Notes: a model not told the origin generated them from the letters alone. Counted from the first letter of the stretch, positions 34,566 to 43,249 are shown. The stretch is 64,000 nt of DNA from Haliscomenobacter sp041740695 (GCF_041740695.1 NZ_JBGSLK010000058.1:1-64000), one strand, 5' to 3'. Program-made: numbers and translations.

Positions 34566-35264
34566 ATGTACAAGATTTTTGCGCATTGCGCCCTGCTTTT
34601 TTTCAGCCTTCAACTTGCTGCTCAAAGTACCAGCAACCCGGTTCGGGTCAGTTTCACACTGGCAAACCCGGGGCTGAGCACCAAGGTCATCGATATCTGC
34701 TACTTCGATTACGCCCAATCCAAAGCCAGCGGCTACGGCTATCACCTGGGCGGGCTCAGTAGCCATGCCGTGAACATGCCAGCAGGTACGCGCATTTATG
34801 AAAAACGAAAAACCAGGTGGCAACTTATCCGGGTAATCACTGCCGCCGATGCAGGCCAAAAAATCAACCTTGGCAAAACTTATGAGATCAGTCATCAACA
34901 ATGGCTGGATGCGGCCTGGGCTGAAAAGTATGAAGAAATTTACCGCCTGGAAAAAATCAAGGAACAACCTGAAGTGGAAACCTTTGCACAAAAAGCAGGT
35001 TTAGACATGGTTACCTTCAAAGTAGCGGGTAAATCGATGATCGGCAAACAGGTGTACGTCCGCGCTGAAATCCCCGGCGATGAACAAAATTTCAATGTAG
35101 GTTTTAGCCGGAAGCTGAACTGGAGTAGTGTTTATCGAGTGAGCTATCCAGTCGGCACCAAGCTGTACCTTTGTGAGGCGCCCTATTGGGAAGGCAAACG
35201 GGTCAAAGAATCCTTAATCCTGACCGTAGACAAAGAAAAGAACCTTTATTTGATTCGGATATAA
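34566..35264 (+). CDS. Hypothetical secreted protein
   Basis: A 232-aa product with signal peptide MYKIFAHCALLFFSLQLAAQ. The mature part shows two similar halves: VRVSFTLANPGLSTKVIDICY with MPAGTRIYEKRKTRWQLIRVI, and VTFKVAGKSMIGKQVYVRAEI with YPVGTKLYLCEAPYWEGKRV. This suggests an internally duplicated beta domain. No family was recognised. The upstream in-frame extension translates the inverted repeat and was rejected as a start. Confidence 0.6.
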   Translation: MYKIFAHCALLFFSLQLAAQSTSNPVRVSFTLANPGLSTKVIDICYFDYAQSKASGYGYHLGGLSSHAVNMPAGTRIYEKRKTRWQLIRVITAADAGQKINLGKTYEISHQQWLDAAWAEKYEEIYRLEKIKEQPEVETFAQKAGLDMVTFKVAGKSMIGKQVYVRAEIPGDEQNFNVGFSRKLNWSSVYRVSYPVGTKLYLCEAPYWEGKRVKESLILTVDKEKNLYLIRI

Positions 35265-35296
35265 GCAGGAGCATCCCGAATTTTCAGAATAATTCC

Positions 35297-35426
35297 AAAG
35301 CGACATAATTTTCACAAAGAAAGCACAAAGAAACACAAAGGACACAGAGTTAGACGTAGACGACGCTTCGCTTTGTGTCCTTTGTGTCCTCTTTTTTTCC
35401 TTTGTGATAAAGAAATGTCGCTTTTG
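35297..35426. repeat. Long hairpin element, family D (full copy)
   Basis: The left arm AAAGCGACAT...CACAAAGGACACAGAG pairs with the right arm CTTTGTGTCCTTTGTGTCCTC...ATGTCGCTTT, about 50 nt each with small mismatches. The loop holds GTAGACGACG. A single-arm copy lies at 24468-24535. Confidence 0.85.
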
Positions 35427-35477
35427 TAGTGTTTATGAAAAATTCGGGATGACGAACTGTTTCATCAAGCTACGTAG

Positions 35478-36617
35478 ATGCAATTCAACTTCAACCTGTA
35501 TTCCACCCCCTTGCTTTTTGCCTTTATCCAGGGCTGGATTTACGCTGGCATGTTTTGGCTGAGAGCCTCGCGGCATGGACGCTGGTCCGATGGGCTGTTT
35601 GGCGTTTTGATCGCCGCATTCACCTTCGAGATTTGGGAATACATGCTGGGCTTTGCCGGGATTGAAATCTTGTGGACTACATTGGAGTTTTTTCCCCGGA
35701 ACTTTAATTTGCTAATCCCCGCCTTGACCTGGTTTTACCTAAAAAGCCAGTTCAACACACACCTGCAATTTCGTTGGCAGGATTTGTGGCATGCGGCACC
35801 ATTCAGCCTTTACCTTGGCTATCATTTGCTGGTGTTTTTCCAGGGGCCTGATTTTGTGGATTGGTGGAAAACTGAGGTGCACTTTCCCTGGGGAATCCAA
35901 TACGTTGAAGGCATTTTGTCTTTCACGCTGACTGCCTTGTATTTTTACTGGGCCTACCAGTTGTACCGTCAATACCGATCCTGGTCACCCACCCAATTCT
36001 CCAACCCGGAGTTGTTGAGTTTTGACTGGTTCCGCAATTTTTTGCTGGCCTATTTTTTGTCTAGCGTCATTGGTTGGAGCATGACCTTGATCGACCTCTG
36101 GCTGAATTTGGATTTTTGGCACGACTGGTGGGATGAACTGTTCAATGCCGGATTGATTTATTACCTCAGCATTGCAGGGTATGCCCAAACCCAACCTCGT
36201 CAACTGGTTTTTGAGCCATCTGCCCAAAAGGCTCCGAATCTAGAGGTGGCCAAAACGGATAAGCTCAGCGAAGCAGAAATGCAACACTGGCAAGAACAAT
36301 TGACCCGTTTGATGGAAACTGAAAAAATGTACCTGGAACCGGAGCTGGCACTCGCCGATTTGGCGCGTCGACTGGGCACCAATTCCTCGGTTCTCTCAGC
36401 TGTCATCAATCGGGTTTTTGAAAAAAACTTCAACGATTATGTCAATGCCTACCGGGTGGAAGCGGTGAAAAGCCTGATGGCTGATCCTGCCTTGGCACAC
36501 CTTTCGCTGTTGGGGATTGGACTGGAAAGCGGCTTTAACTCTAAGGCAACTTTCAATCGGGCGTTTAAAAAAGCGACTGGGGTTTCGCCCCGGGAGTATG
36601 TCGCTCAAACTTTGTGA
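35478..36617 (+). CDS. Membrane-bound AraC-family transcriptional regulator
   Basis: A 379-aa protein with about seven hydrophobic helices (residues 10-240) followed by a cytoplasmic AraC DNA-binding domain (about 285-379). The first HTH is LALADLARRLGTNSSVLSAVINRVF. The second contains LSLLGIGLESGFNSKATFNRAFKKATGVSPREYV. This layout is common in Bacteroidota and couples a membrane sensor directly to DNA binding. The signal is unknown. The VOC gene 78 nt downstream may be a target or partner. Confidence 0.87.
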   Translation: MQFNFNLYSTPLLFAFIQGWIYAGMFWLRASRHGRWSDGLFGVLIAAFTFEIWEYMLGFAGIEILWTTLEFFPRNFNLLIPALTWFYLKSQFNTHLQFRWQDLWHAAPFSLYLGYHLLVFFQGPDFVDWWKTEVHFPWGIQYVEGILSFTLTALYFYWAYQLYRQYRSWSPTQFSNPELLSFDWFRNFLLAYFLSSVIGWSMTLIDLWLNLDFWHDWWDELFNAGLIYYLSIAGYAQTQPRQLVFEPSAQKAPNLEVAKTDKLSEAEMQHWQEQLTRLMETEKMYLEPELALADLARRLGTNSSVLSAVINRVFEKNFNDYVNAYRVEAVKSLMADPALAHLSLLGIGLESGFNSKATFNRAFKKATGVSPREYVAQTL

Positions 36618-36694
36618 AACCACAAAAACCCGGTCTGAGTGGGGCATTTCCAGTTTTATTGGCCATTGCTATTATATTTACCTCAAAAACAAAC

Positions 36695-37084
36695 ATGAAC
36701 CAACGCATCGCCCACATCGCCATGGTGGTTGACGATTACGATGAAGCCATCAGTTTTTACACCCAAAAACTGGGATTTCAGCTCCTGGAAGACACGCCAT
36801 TAAGTGACACCAAACGTTGGGTGATGGTTGCCCCACAAGGACAAGGCGAATGTTGCCTCTTGCTGGCCAAAGGAGTGGGTGATGAACAACGGAGCCGCAT
36901 TGGCAACCAAACCGGGGGTCGGGTCTTTTTATTCCTGTATACTGATGATTTTTGGCGGGATTATCGGCATTATCAAAGTGAGGGCATTCGCTTTGTGCGG
37001 GAACCAGTTGAGGAAGGGTATGGTACAGTGGCAGTGTTTGAGGATTTGTACGGGAATTTGTGGGATTTGATTGAGCCGAAATAG
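36695..37084 (+). CDS. VOC-superfamily (glyoxalase/bleomycin-resistance fold) protein
   Basis: A 129-aa protein with two beta-alpha-beta-beta-beta repeats. The opening is RIAHIAMVVDDYDEAISFYT (His at the metal position), and the closing is EEGYGTVAVFEDLYGNLWDLIEP (Glu at the last metal position). The substrate is unknown. ATG at 36695 begins exactly at the fold; the frame is open upstream only over the AraC gene's end. It is followed by a bidirectional terminator. Confidence 0.82.
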   Translation: MNQRIAHIAMVVDDYDEAISFYTQKLGFQLLEDTPLSDTKRWVMVAPQGQGECCLLLAKGVGDEQRSRIGNQTGGRVFLFLYTDDFWRDYRHYQSEGIRFVREPVEEGYGTVAVFEDLYGNLWDLIEPK

Positions 37085-37091
37085 CGAGCCA

Positions 37092-37136
37092 TTTACCCTG
37101 ATATTTCAAAATTCATTTTTGGAATACCAGGGTAAA
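37092..37136. terminator. Bidirectional terminator between convergent genes
   Basis: Twenty-base arms TTTACCCTGATATTTCAAAA and TTTTGGAATACCAGGGTAAA pair with two mismatches around a 5-nt loop. They lie exactly between the VOC gene and the convergent DUF4097-like gene. Confidence 0.7.
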
Positions 37137-37143
37137 CAGGGTT

Positions 37144-37893
37144 TTATTTCCCTCGCTTGCGGAAATAAATGTCTCCACTCACCGATTCAGCCCGTACACT
37201 GCTGCCGCCACCATTGATGCTGGTCACCACTTTTTTGCTGTACGCCGAGCTGTTTCCATTCAAGTCGATGTCGAAATCGGTGTAAATTTCACCGGTGACA
37301 CTTTTAAAATCCAGGGTTGCTGCCGTGTTGGCGGTACGATCTATATCCACAAATCCGCTGATGGTTTTGGCGCGCAATGGGCCATTGTGATCGCGTATTT
37401 CAATGTCGCCCGAAATCGTTTCCAGGGCCAGGGAAGTGCCTGCCGGTAGGGTGATTACGTAATCGATGCGTAGGCAATAACAGGCTATATTGCTAACACC
37501 TGCGTTCAATAAGGAATCACAATCTCTGCACCAAAAAGAGCGATCCTTGTTCCAGTCTTTATCACGGAAAAAATCCTTCTGGAAATCGGTCTTGATGTTG
37601 AGCTCCTCCTGGCCATCCACCGCTTCCATGGTATGAATTTTTTTGTATTCCTCACGCGTGGTTTTGAGGATAGTCGTGAGTTTCAATTCGGCTTTGTCCC
37701 AGGTTTTTACCGTGATGGTGCGGGCAAAAGGCAATTTCAAGACCGCTTTTTTGCCACTGGGCATGGAGTAAGTAAAATCTGTTTCATCCCCCGCGCTCTT
37801 GCTTGTTGCTTGGGCTGACACAGCAGGTGAGTTTTGGGCATGACCCGTACAGCCCGACAAGAGAATCAGGCACAAAAAGATCAAATTTTTCAT
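37144..37893 (-). CDS. DUF4097-like adhesin/repeat lipoprotein
   Basis: A 249-aa lipoprotein (MKNLIFLCLILLSGC, Cys15). After a disordered Ser/Thr segment it has short beta-helix-like repeats typical of DUF4097 (LALETISGDIEIRDHNG, AKTISGFVDIDRTANTAA, LDFKSVTGEIYTDFDIDLNG, RAESVSGDIYFRKRG). The insert CRDCDSLLNAGVSNIACYC carries four cysteines. It is the last gene of the sigma/anti-sigma operon and a paralogue of the gene upstream. Its function is probably at the cell surface or in envelope-stress buffering; this is inference. Confidence 0.72.
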   Translation of the reverse strand: MKNLIFLCLILLSGCTGHAQNSPAVSAQATSKSAGDETDFTYSMPSGKKAVLKLPFARTITVKTWDKAELKLTTILKTTREEYKKIHTMEAVDGQEELNIKTDFQKDFFRDKDWNKDRSFWCRDCDSLLNAGVSNIACYCLRIDYVITLPAGTSLALETISGDIEIRDHNGPLRAKTISGFVDIDRTANTAATLDFKSVTGEIYTDFDIDLNGNSSAYSKKVVTSINGGGSSVRAESVSGDIYFRKRGK

Positions 37894-37925
37894 GATAGGA
37901 TGGAATTAGAGGTGAGGAGGATGGA

Positions 37926-38705
37926 TTACTTTTTGCGCAGGTACAAATCCCCGTTAATGGATTTGATGGTCAGTTCTACCCCACCGCCGTTGATATTGGC
38001 ACCTGAAATGTTGCGACGCAGTGGGTTAAGCCCTTTGCTTTTTTCATCCGAAGCAAATTTGATGTCCAAATCCGAATAAATTTCGCCGTGGATGGTCGAC
38101 ATTGCCAATTTTGCCTTGGTATCGGCGGGCATGGTTACATCCACATAACCATTGATGGTGCTGATGTGGCAAGGTTTGCTTTGATTGACTTTGGTAAAAA
38201 TCACCTCAGTGTTGCCATTTACAGTGTTGGATACAATCGGGCCAGTTACGTTGGTCAGCTTAATATCCGAACTTTTGCCCACAATTTCCAGCTCGCCGCT
38301 GATGTCTTTGATGTCCAGATCACTCTTGTGCCAATCCATCACTTCTACTTTGACATCCGCGTTGTTGGGCACCTTGATTTTGTACTTGGATTCTGCATAG
38401 CTGGCTTTTTTGACGGTCATCACGCCGCCGGCTTCTTTGATTTCGAGCCCAATGCCCGTGTTATCTTCGGCATTGTTGTACAAAGGTTTGAGTCCTTTGG
38501 CGCGCTCGGGGGGGCCTGGGAACGTGCCTTCGGCTTCAATTTGAATTTCATTGCCACTGTAACCGCTGATTTCAATCTCCGCTCTTTCAATGACAATACT
38601 CACTTTAGGCGAAGAGCCGGTAAAGGCTTTTTTGAATGTTTTTTGGGCAAATGTAGCCGGTGTGAGCAACAGCAGCGCTGCGCCCAGTGCAAATAGATAC
38701 TTCAT
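37926..38705 (-). CDS. DUF4097-like secreted protein
   Basis: A 259-aa product with signal peptide MKYLFALGAALLLLTPATFAQ and the DUF4097 repeat pattern (VMDWHKSDLDIKDISGELEI, DIKLTNVTGPIVSNTVNG, HISTINGYVDVTMPADTKAK, MSTIHGEIYSDLDIKF, LTIKSINGDLYLRKK). It shares the ISG/ING-turn repeats and the EIYSDLDI block with the following gene, so the pair arose by duplication. It lies downstream of the sigma and anti-sigma genes with hairpin B copy 2 between. Confidence 0.75.
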   Translation of the reverse strand: MKYLFALGAALLLLTPATFAQKTFKKAFTGSSPKVSIVIERAEIEISGYSGNEIQIEAEGTFPGPPERAKGLKPLYNNAEDNTGIGLEIKEAGGVMTVKKASYAESKYKIKVPNNADVKVEVMDWHKSDLDIKDISGELEIVGKSSDIKLTNVTGPIVSNTVNGNTEVIFTKVNQSKPCHISTINGYVDVTMPADTKAKLAMSTIHGEIYSDLDIKFASDEKSKGLNPLRRNISGANINGGGVELTIKSINGDLYLRKK

Positions 38706-38744
38706 GCTGGTGATATTTTGAAAAGGTAAAAAATGTCGAATGTT

Positions 38745-38857
38745 GGTTGAGGAAGGTTGAGAAAGTTTAGGGAGGTTTAGGCTACCGCAGCTGCTTAGAC
38801 AAGGGCATTATTAAAATCGCTGCGGTAGCCTAAACCTTCTCAACCTCCCTCAACCTT
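38745..38857. repeat. Long hairpin element, family B copy 2
   Basis: Same core as copy 1 (AGGTTTAGGCTACCGCAGC and complement), with GGTTGAGGAA-type outer arms and loop CTTAGACAAGGGCATTATTA. It lies inside the sigma operon between the anti-sigma gene, whose stop it touches, and the first DUF4097 gene. It may therefore attenuate downstream expression. Confidence 0.9.
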
Positions 38858-39655
38858 TTATAAGAGTCTTTCCACTCCATTAGCAGCTTGTTCTCGTACA
38901 AAATCCATCAACTTATGGTCTTCGGAAACCGAGCGCAAGGTAGGCACTGCTCGCTTATCGCCCAATGCGACCAGAATTTCAATGATGGTGATTTGTACTT
39001 CGGGACTTTGTTCAGTTGACAAACTGTTGATCAGTGCTTTACGTGCCAGCTGATCTTCATTGAATGTACTCAGGGCCTGCGCCGCTTTCATGCGCACATT
39101 CACCATGTCATCGAAGTTCAGGGTATGGATCAACGCTTTGATTACCTCTGGGTCGGCCTTTTGTTGTTGCTCCAATACGTTCACAGCCTGGATGCGGTCG
39201 CTGGCGCTGGGTTCGTCCAACATGGCCAGCACCAGCATTTTTTGGGTGCTGTGCATCTCATCGCGCAAAGCCATGATTTCAGCTTGTTGCCGCTGATTGA
39301 TGCGCCAAAACCAGCCAAACCCAAGCCCAACCAACACCAAGGCCACCGCTGCCGCCGCCTGCAACTCGATGCGCGGAAGCGCGTGGAAGGAAAAAATCCT
39401 CCCACGCCAGTTGGGTGATTGCGCTTTGTTTTTTTCTGCTCGTAAAAAATCATTAAAGTCCTGGTCCAACGCCGCAGAAGGTTGTTGCTCCGGCAATTGT
39501 TCCATTTGAGTCCATACCAGTTGTAATTCTTCCAGGCTTTTGCGCAGTTCTGCGTCTTGGGCCAGTTGTATTTCCAGTTCCTGACGCGCCTCCGGGGACA
39601 AAGTGCCCTCGAGGTATTCCATCAGGACTAAGGCAGTTTTATCGTGCATCATCAT
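38858..39655 (-). CDS. Anti-sigma factor-like membrane protein with HEAT repeats
   Basis: A 265-aa protein. An N-terminal helical domain (about 1-55, LMEYLEGTLSPEARQELE) resembles anti-sigma zinc-finger-type domains but lacks the Cys/His motif. One membrane helix lies at about 97-117 (LQAAAAVALVLVGLGFGWFW). The C-terminal half is made of HEAT-like repeats (IKALIHTLNFDDMVNVRMKA, QITIIEILVALGDKRAVPTL). Its start overlaps the sigma gene stop by 4 nt. The role as inhibitor of that sigma factor is inferred from coupling and layout. Confidence 0.75.
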   Translation of the reverse strand: MMMHDKTALVLMEYLEGTLSPEARQELEIQLAQDAELRKSLEELQLVWTQMEQLPEQQPSAALDQDFNDFLRAEKNKAQSPNWRGRIFSFHALPRIELQAAAAVALVLVGLGFGWFWRINQRQQAEIMALRDEMHSTQKMLVLAMLDEPSASDRIQAVNVLEQQQKADPEVIKALIHTLNFDDMVNVRMKAAQALSTFNEDQLARKALINSLSTEQSPEVQITIIEILVALGDKRAVPTLRSVSEDHKLMDFVREQAANGVERLL

Positions 39656-40203
39656 AGTTGTTCGAGTTTAAAATAAAGGCTGCGCAATTGTTGCAGGGCG
39701 CGGAACACTTTTAGTTTCACAGCCCCTTCCGAGCAGCCAATCAATTCACCCACCTCGGCGTACTTCATGCGTTGATAGCGGGTCAGCAACAATATTTCCA
39801 GTTGCTCTGGCGGCAATTGTTGCATGGCTTTTTCCATCAACACCAGGTTTTCCTCCCGCCCCAGACCTACGTCGTTCAGCTCGGGCCGGTTTTCGTACTG
39901 GCTGATGTCTTCCTGGATCATTTTGCCACCTTTCCTTTGCCAATCGGATTGTACATTGCGCGCAATTTGGTACAACCAGGCGCGAAAGGCCATTCCTTTG
40001 CGGTAACTTTGTCGGTACTTGATAACCCGTTCGAAGAGGTTTTGCACCAAATCTTCACTGGCATCGCGGGCAATGCCCTGGCGCAGAAAGAAGTTGAACA
40101 AATTGACCTTGTAGCGCTGAAACAACACGGCTGCCGCATCGAGCTTGCCCTCGGCAAGTTGTACCATCAGTGCTTCGTCAGTAGGATGTGGTGTGCGCTG
40201 CAT
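39652..40203 (-). CDS. ECF RNA polymerase sigma factor
   Basis: A 183-aa ECF sigma factor. Region 2 is visible in ARDASEDLVQNLFERVIKYRQSYRKGMAFRAWLYQIARN (about 45-83), and region 4 in LPPEQLEILLLTRYQRMKYAEVGELIGCSEGAVKLKVFRALQQLR (about 134-178). It is first in an operon with the HEAT-repeat anti-sigma gene and two DUF4097 genes, matching the common Bacteroidota module in which the regulon includes its own operon. The upstream 158-nt region is probably an autoregulated promoter, but no box was identified. Confidence 0.92.
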   Translation of the reverse strand: MQRTPHPTDEALMVQLAEGKLDAAAVLFQRYKVNLFNFFLRQGIARDASEDLVQNLFERVIKYRQSYRKGMAFRAWLYQIARNVQSDWQRKGGKMIQEDISQYENRPELNDVGLGREENLVLMEKAMQQLPPEQLEILLLTRYQRMKYAEVGELIGCSEGAVKLKVFRALQQLRSLYFKLEQL

Positions 40204-40361
40204 TTTTTCCGTGTGCTTTCTATTTCAGGTTACTTTACTAAAGGGAAAAGGTTACGCGAAAAATGATTATTTTTTTCATCGAGAACTTGTTTAAGGAACG
40301 TATTGCGGACAAACACCGTTAGCTATTTGTTTTCCAACACCACTAAAAGTAACACATTTTC

Positions 40362-41363
40362 ATGATTCGAAAATTGGCCAGCATACGTCAATGCACTGAA
40401 TTACAAGCCATTCCTGGTGCCGATGCCATTCAGGTAGCCGTTGTGGACGGTTGGACTTGTGTGGTTAAAATTGGGGATATTCAAGCTGGGCAAAAGGGAG
40501 TTTATTTTGAAATCGATTCTTTTTTACCCGTCGATGATCCTCGTTTTGAATTTCTGCGCAAATCTTCGCTGCGCAAAATGGGCGATACTGAGGGGTTTCG
40601 GCTGCGCACCATCCGTTTGCGGGGACAATTGTCGCAGGGTTTGTTTATGCCACTGCACTTGTTTCCCGAGGTGGATCCGGCAGAGCCAGTGGGTACCGAC
40701 CTGACTGAGCGTTTGCGCGTAGACAAATACGAGCCGCCCATCCCAGCCGATTTGACTGGGAAGGTGATCGGGCCTTTTCCGGGCTTTATCCCCAAAACGG
40801 ATGAGGAGCGGGTGCAAAACTTGCTGGAAGAATTTGCCACTTGGCAGGGTTTGTCATTTGTGGTCAGCGAAAAACTGGATGGAACCTCCTTTACGGCCTA
40901 CCAGCGCAATGGCCATTTTGGGATCTGTTCGCGCAACTGGGAATTGTCGGACGAAGATCCCAATTCGTACTGGAAAGTAGCTGCCGAAACGCAGTTGCTG
41001 CAAAAACTGGGCAGGCAAAATTTGGCCATCCAGGGCGAAATGATCGGGGAAGGCATCCAAAAAAACATGTATAAATTGCGGGGGCAACACTTGTTTGTTT
41101 TCCATGTGTTTGACATTGACCAGCACCGTTTTTACTCGTATAGCGAAACGCTGGATTTTTGCCGCAACAACGATTTGCAGATTGTGCCGCTGGTCAGCGC
41201 CGATTTTCAGTTGCCTGTTAAAGTGGAGGATTTGCTGCGCATGGCGGATGGGCCGTCAATTCTGAATGAAAAGGCTGGGCGGGAAGGTTTGGTGCTGCGC
41301 AGCGCGGATCGGAAGATTTCGTTTAAGGCGATTTCGAATGCCTTTTTGGAGGCAGAGGATTGA
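40362..41363 (+). CDS. RNA ligase of the DraRnl (DRB0094/Rnl5) family
   Basis: A 333-aa ATP-dependent nucleotidyltransferase. It has an N-terminal OB-like domain (about 1-125) and then the ligase core. Motif I is SEKLDGTS with Lys171 in KLDG, the SRNWEL segment follows at 190-195, motif III-like residues lie around FVFHVFDI, motif IV is EGLVLRS (308-314) and motif V ISFKAIS (319-325). The N-terminal OB module and motif spacing match Deinococcus DraRnl, which seals nicks with a 3'-OH RNA strand. No RtcB or repair operon is adjacent; it stands alone, followed by hairpin A copy 2. Confidence 0.85.
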   Translation: MIRKLASIRQCTELQAIPGADAIQVAVVDGWTCVVKIGDIQAGQKGVYFEIDSFLPVDDPRFEFLRKSSLRKMGDTEGFRLRTIRLRGQLSQGLFMPLHLFPEVDPAEPVGTDLTERLRVDKYEPPIPADLTGKVIGPFPGFIPKTDEERVQNLLEEFATWQGLSFVVSEKLDGTSFTAYQRNGHFGICSRNWELSDEDPNSYWKVAAETQLLQKLGRQNLAIQGEMIGEGIQKNMYKLRGQHLFVFHVFDIDQHRFYSYSETLDFCRNNDLQIVPLVSADFQLPVKVEDLLRMADGPSILNEKAGREGLVLRSADRKISFKAISNAFLEAED

Positions 41364-41370
41364 CCCGCTC

Positions 41371-41465
41371 TGAGGTGAATCTTAGGTGTCTTCGGTTTCT
41401 TAGGTGGTGAAGATTTGTTCTTTTTCACCACCTAAGAAACCTAAGACACTTAAGGAATCACCTCA
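41371..41465. repeat. Long hairpin element, family A copy 2
   Basis: About 40-nt arms (41371-41410 and 41425-41465) pair with a few mismatches and one indel around a 14-nt loop. The sequence matches copy 1 at the window start (TTAGGTGTCTT...TTCTTAGGTGGTGA). It begins 7 nt after the RNA ligase stop and may serve as the terminator for that gene and the convergent MBOAT gene. Confidence 0.88.
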
Positions 41466-41500
41466 GGTATGACGCTGGAAGGGTTGATTTCGCCAACAGT

Positions 41501-43249
41501 TTAGAACTGGAAATAAATGAACGGCACCACCTCCGCACTCGCCGTCTGAATCACCAGCCAAACCACGAAGGCCAATACCAATGACTTGACGGGTGCCGGG
41601 CTGCGTTCAAACAAGCCATCCCAGAAACTGTACCAGCGCGTGGGTAAGAAGTGCAACAAGTAGCCAAGGCCAATCAGCAACAAAACCTGCTTGTAGCCAT
41701 CCCACAACTGCCCACACAATTCCGGGTGCAGCGAAGAACCAATTTGAGTCAGCACCGCCGCTGTGGTGTCCAAAGGAGGATTAGGATTGTTCAAAGCCCC
41801 CGCGCGGAACAAAATCCAGCAGAAAGTAACAAAATGGAAAGTCAAAAAAGTACCTACCCAGGGGCCGATGATCAGCCGATTGCTCATTACATCCACCGCA
41901 GTAGCCAATAAGGTGAGCAAAAGCGATAAGCTGAAAAAGACGAGGTTAGCCCAGCTCAAACTCGACAGCTGCTCGTCCGTAATTCCCCCGCTGGAAGATA
42001 GGGTGTACAGGATAAACTGCAAAGTCCCCTGCACCATGACCACAATGATGAAAGCACGCATAGCTGGGTTGCCCCAAAAACGGCTTTTGCCTGACATGGC
42101 CCGATCAATTGCCAGCGCGATGCCGTGCAGCGCACCCCAGGCAATGAATACCCAACTGGCACCGTGCCACAAACCGCCCAATACCATGGTGATCATCAGG
42201 TTGAAATAGGTAAAAAACTTCCCCCTGCGGTTGCCGCCCAGGGAAATGTACAGATAGTCACGCAGCCAACTGGACAGCGAAATGTGCCAGCGGCGCCAGA
42301 ACTCCTGGATGCTGCTCGAACGATACGGCGTGTGAAAGTTGTCCGGCAACGTAAAGCCCAACAACAAGGCCAAACCAATGGCCATATCTGAATACCCGGA
42401 AAAATCGCAATAAATCTGGATGGCGTAACCATAGGTCGCCATCAGGTTTTCCAGCCCGGAATACAAGGATGGATTTTCAAAAACCCGGTCTACAAAATTG
42501 ATGCTGATGTAATCGGAAATGATCGTTTTTTTCAACAACCCGCCCATGATCAGGATCAGCGCCCGACTCATTTGTTCATTGCTCAGGATCGGCTTGCGGC
42601 GGATTTGGGGTATAAAATCGTGGGCGCGGACAATCGGCCCGGCCAGCAATTGGGGAAAAAAAGTCACAAAAAAACCGAAGTCCAAAAAGCTGCGCAAAAA
42701 AGAGCGAAAGTCTTTCATTTCGGAGCTGACTGGTTTGATCAGCCCCCGATACACATCCAAACTATAACTCAAAGTTTGGAACACAAAAAATGAAATTCCG
42801 GCGGGCAAATAGATGTTTTGCAGCGCCCAATCGGTCTGAAAAGAGCTATTGATGATGTCGATGAAAAAGTTGGTGTACTTGAAATAAACCAGCATGCCCA
42901 GGTTAAAAACCAGGCTGAGGATCAGGAAAAACAATTTACCGCCCTTACCATTTGCCTTATAAATGAAGTGGCCCAGGAAAAAGTCGACCACCGTAGAAAA
43001 CACCAGCAGCATGAAGGGGTAGGTGTACAATACCCACAGATTCACTGGCCCTCCGGTGCATTTGTAGTAAAAAAACAGGGAAAAAATCGTGGTGAGCAGC
43101 AAGCGCAGGTTGAAACTGCGCAGCAATAACAAGTACAAGGTGTAAAAAATAAAAAACAGAATGAAGAACTCCAGGTTGCTAAACAGCAGGGGTCTGGATG
43201 CTACATAAGTCCACAATCCTGAAAAGTCGGTCCAGTTAATTGGCGGCAT
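41501..43249 (-). CDS. MBOAT-family membrane O-acyltransferase (AlgI/PatA-like)
   Basis: A 582-aa polytopic protein. The MBOAT signature EFWRRWHISLSSWLRDYLYI lies at about 316-335, and the catalytic-type His362 is in VLGGLWHGASWVF. AlgI/PatA members carry acetyl groups across the membrane for alginate or peptidoglycan O-acetylation. Its start overlaps the end of the upstream SGNH/LysM gene by 14 nt, which ties the two products together. The acceptor is inferred to be peptidoglycan because of the LysM domain in the partner. Confidence 0.88.
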   Translation of the reverse strand: MPPINWTDFSGLWTYVASRPLLFSNLEFFILFFIFYTLYLLLLRSFNLRLLLTTIFSLFFYYKCTGGPVNLWVLYTYPFMLLVFSTVVDFFLGHFIYKANGKGGKLFFLILSLVFNLGMLVYFKYTNFFIDIINSSFQTDWALQNIYLPAGISFFVFQTLSYSLDVYRGLIKPVSSEMKDFRSFLRSFLDFGFFVTFFPQLLAGPIVRAHDFIPQIRRKPILSNEQMSRALILIMGGLLKKTIISDYISINFVDRVFENPSLYSGLENLMATYGYAIQIYCDFSGYSDMAIGLALLLGFTLPDNFHTPYRSSSIQEFWRRWHISLSSWLRDYLYISLGGNRRGKFFTYFNLMITMVLGGLWHGASWVFIAWGALHGIALAIDRAMSGKSRFWGNPAMRAFIIVVMVQGTLQFILYTLSSSGGITDEQLSSLSWANLVFFSLSLLLTLLATAVDVMSNRLIIGPWVGTFLTFHFVTFCWILFRAGALNNPNPPLDTTAAVLTQIGSSLHPELCGQLWDGYKQVLLLIGLGYLLHFLPTRWYSFWDGLFERSPAPVKSLVLAFVVWLVIQTASAEVVPFIYFQF

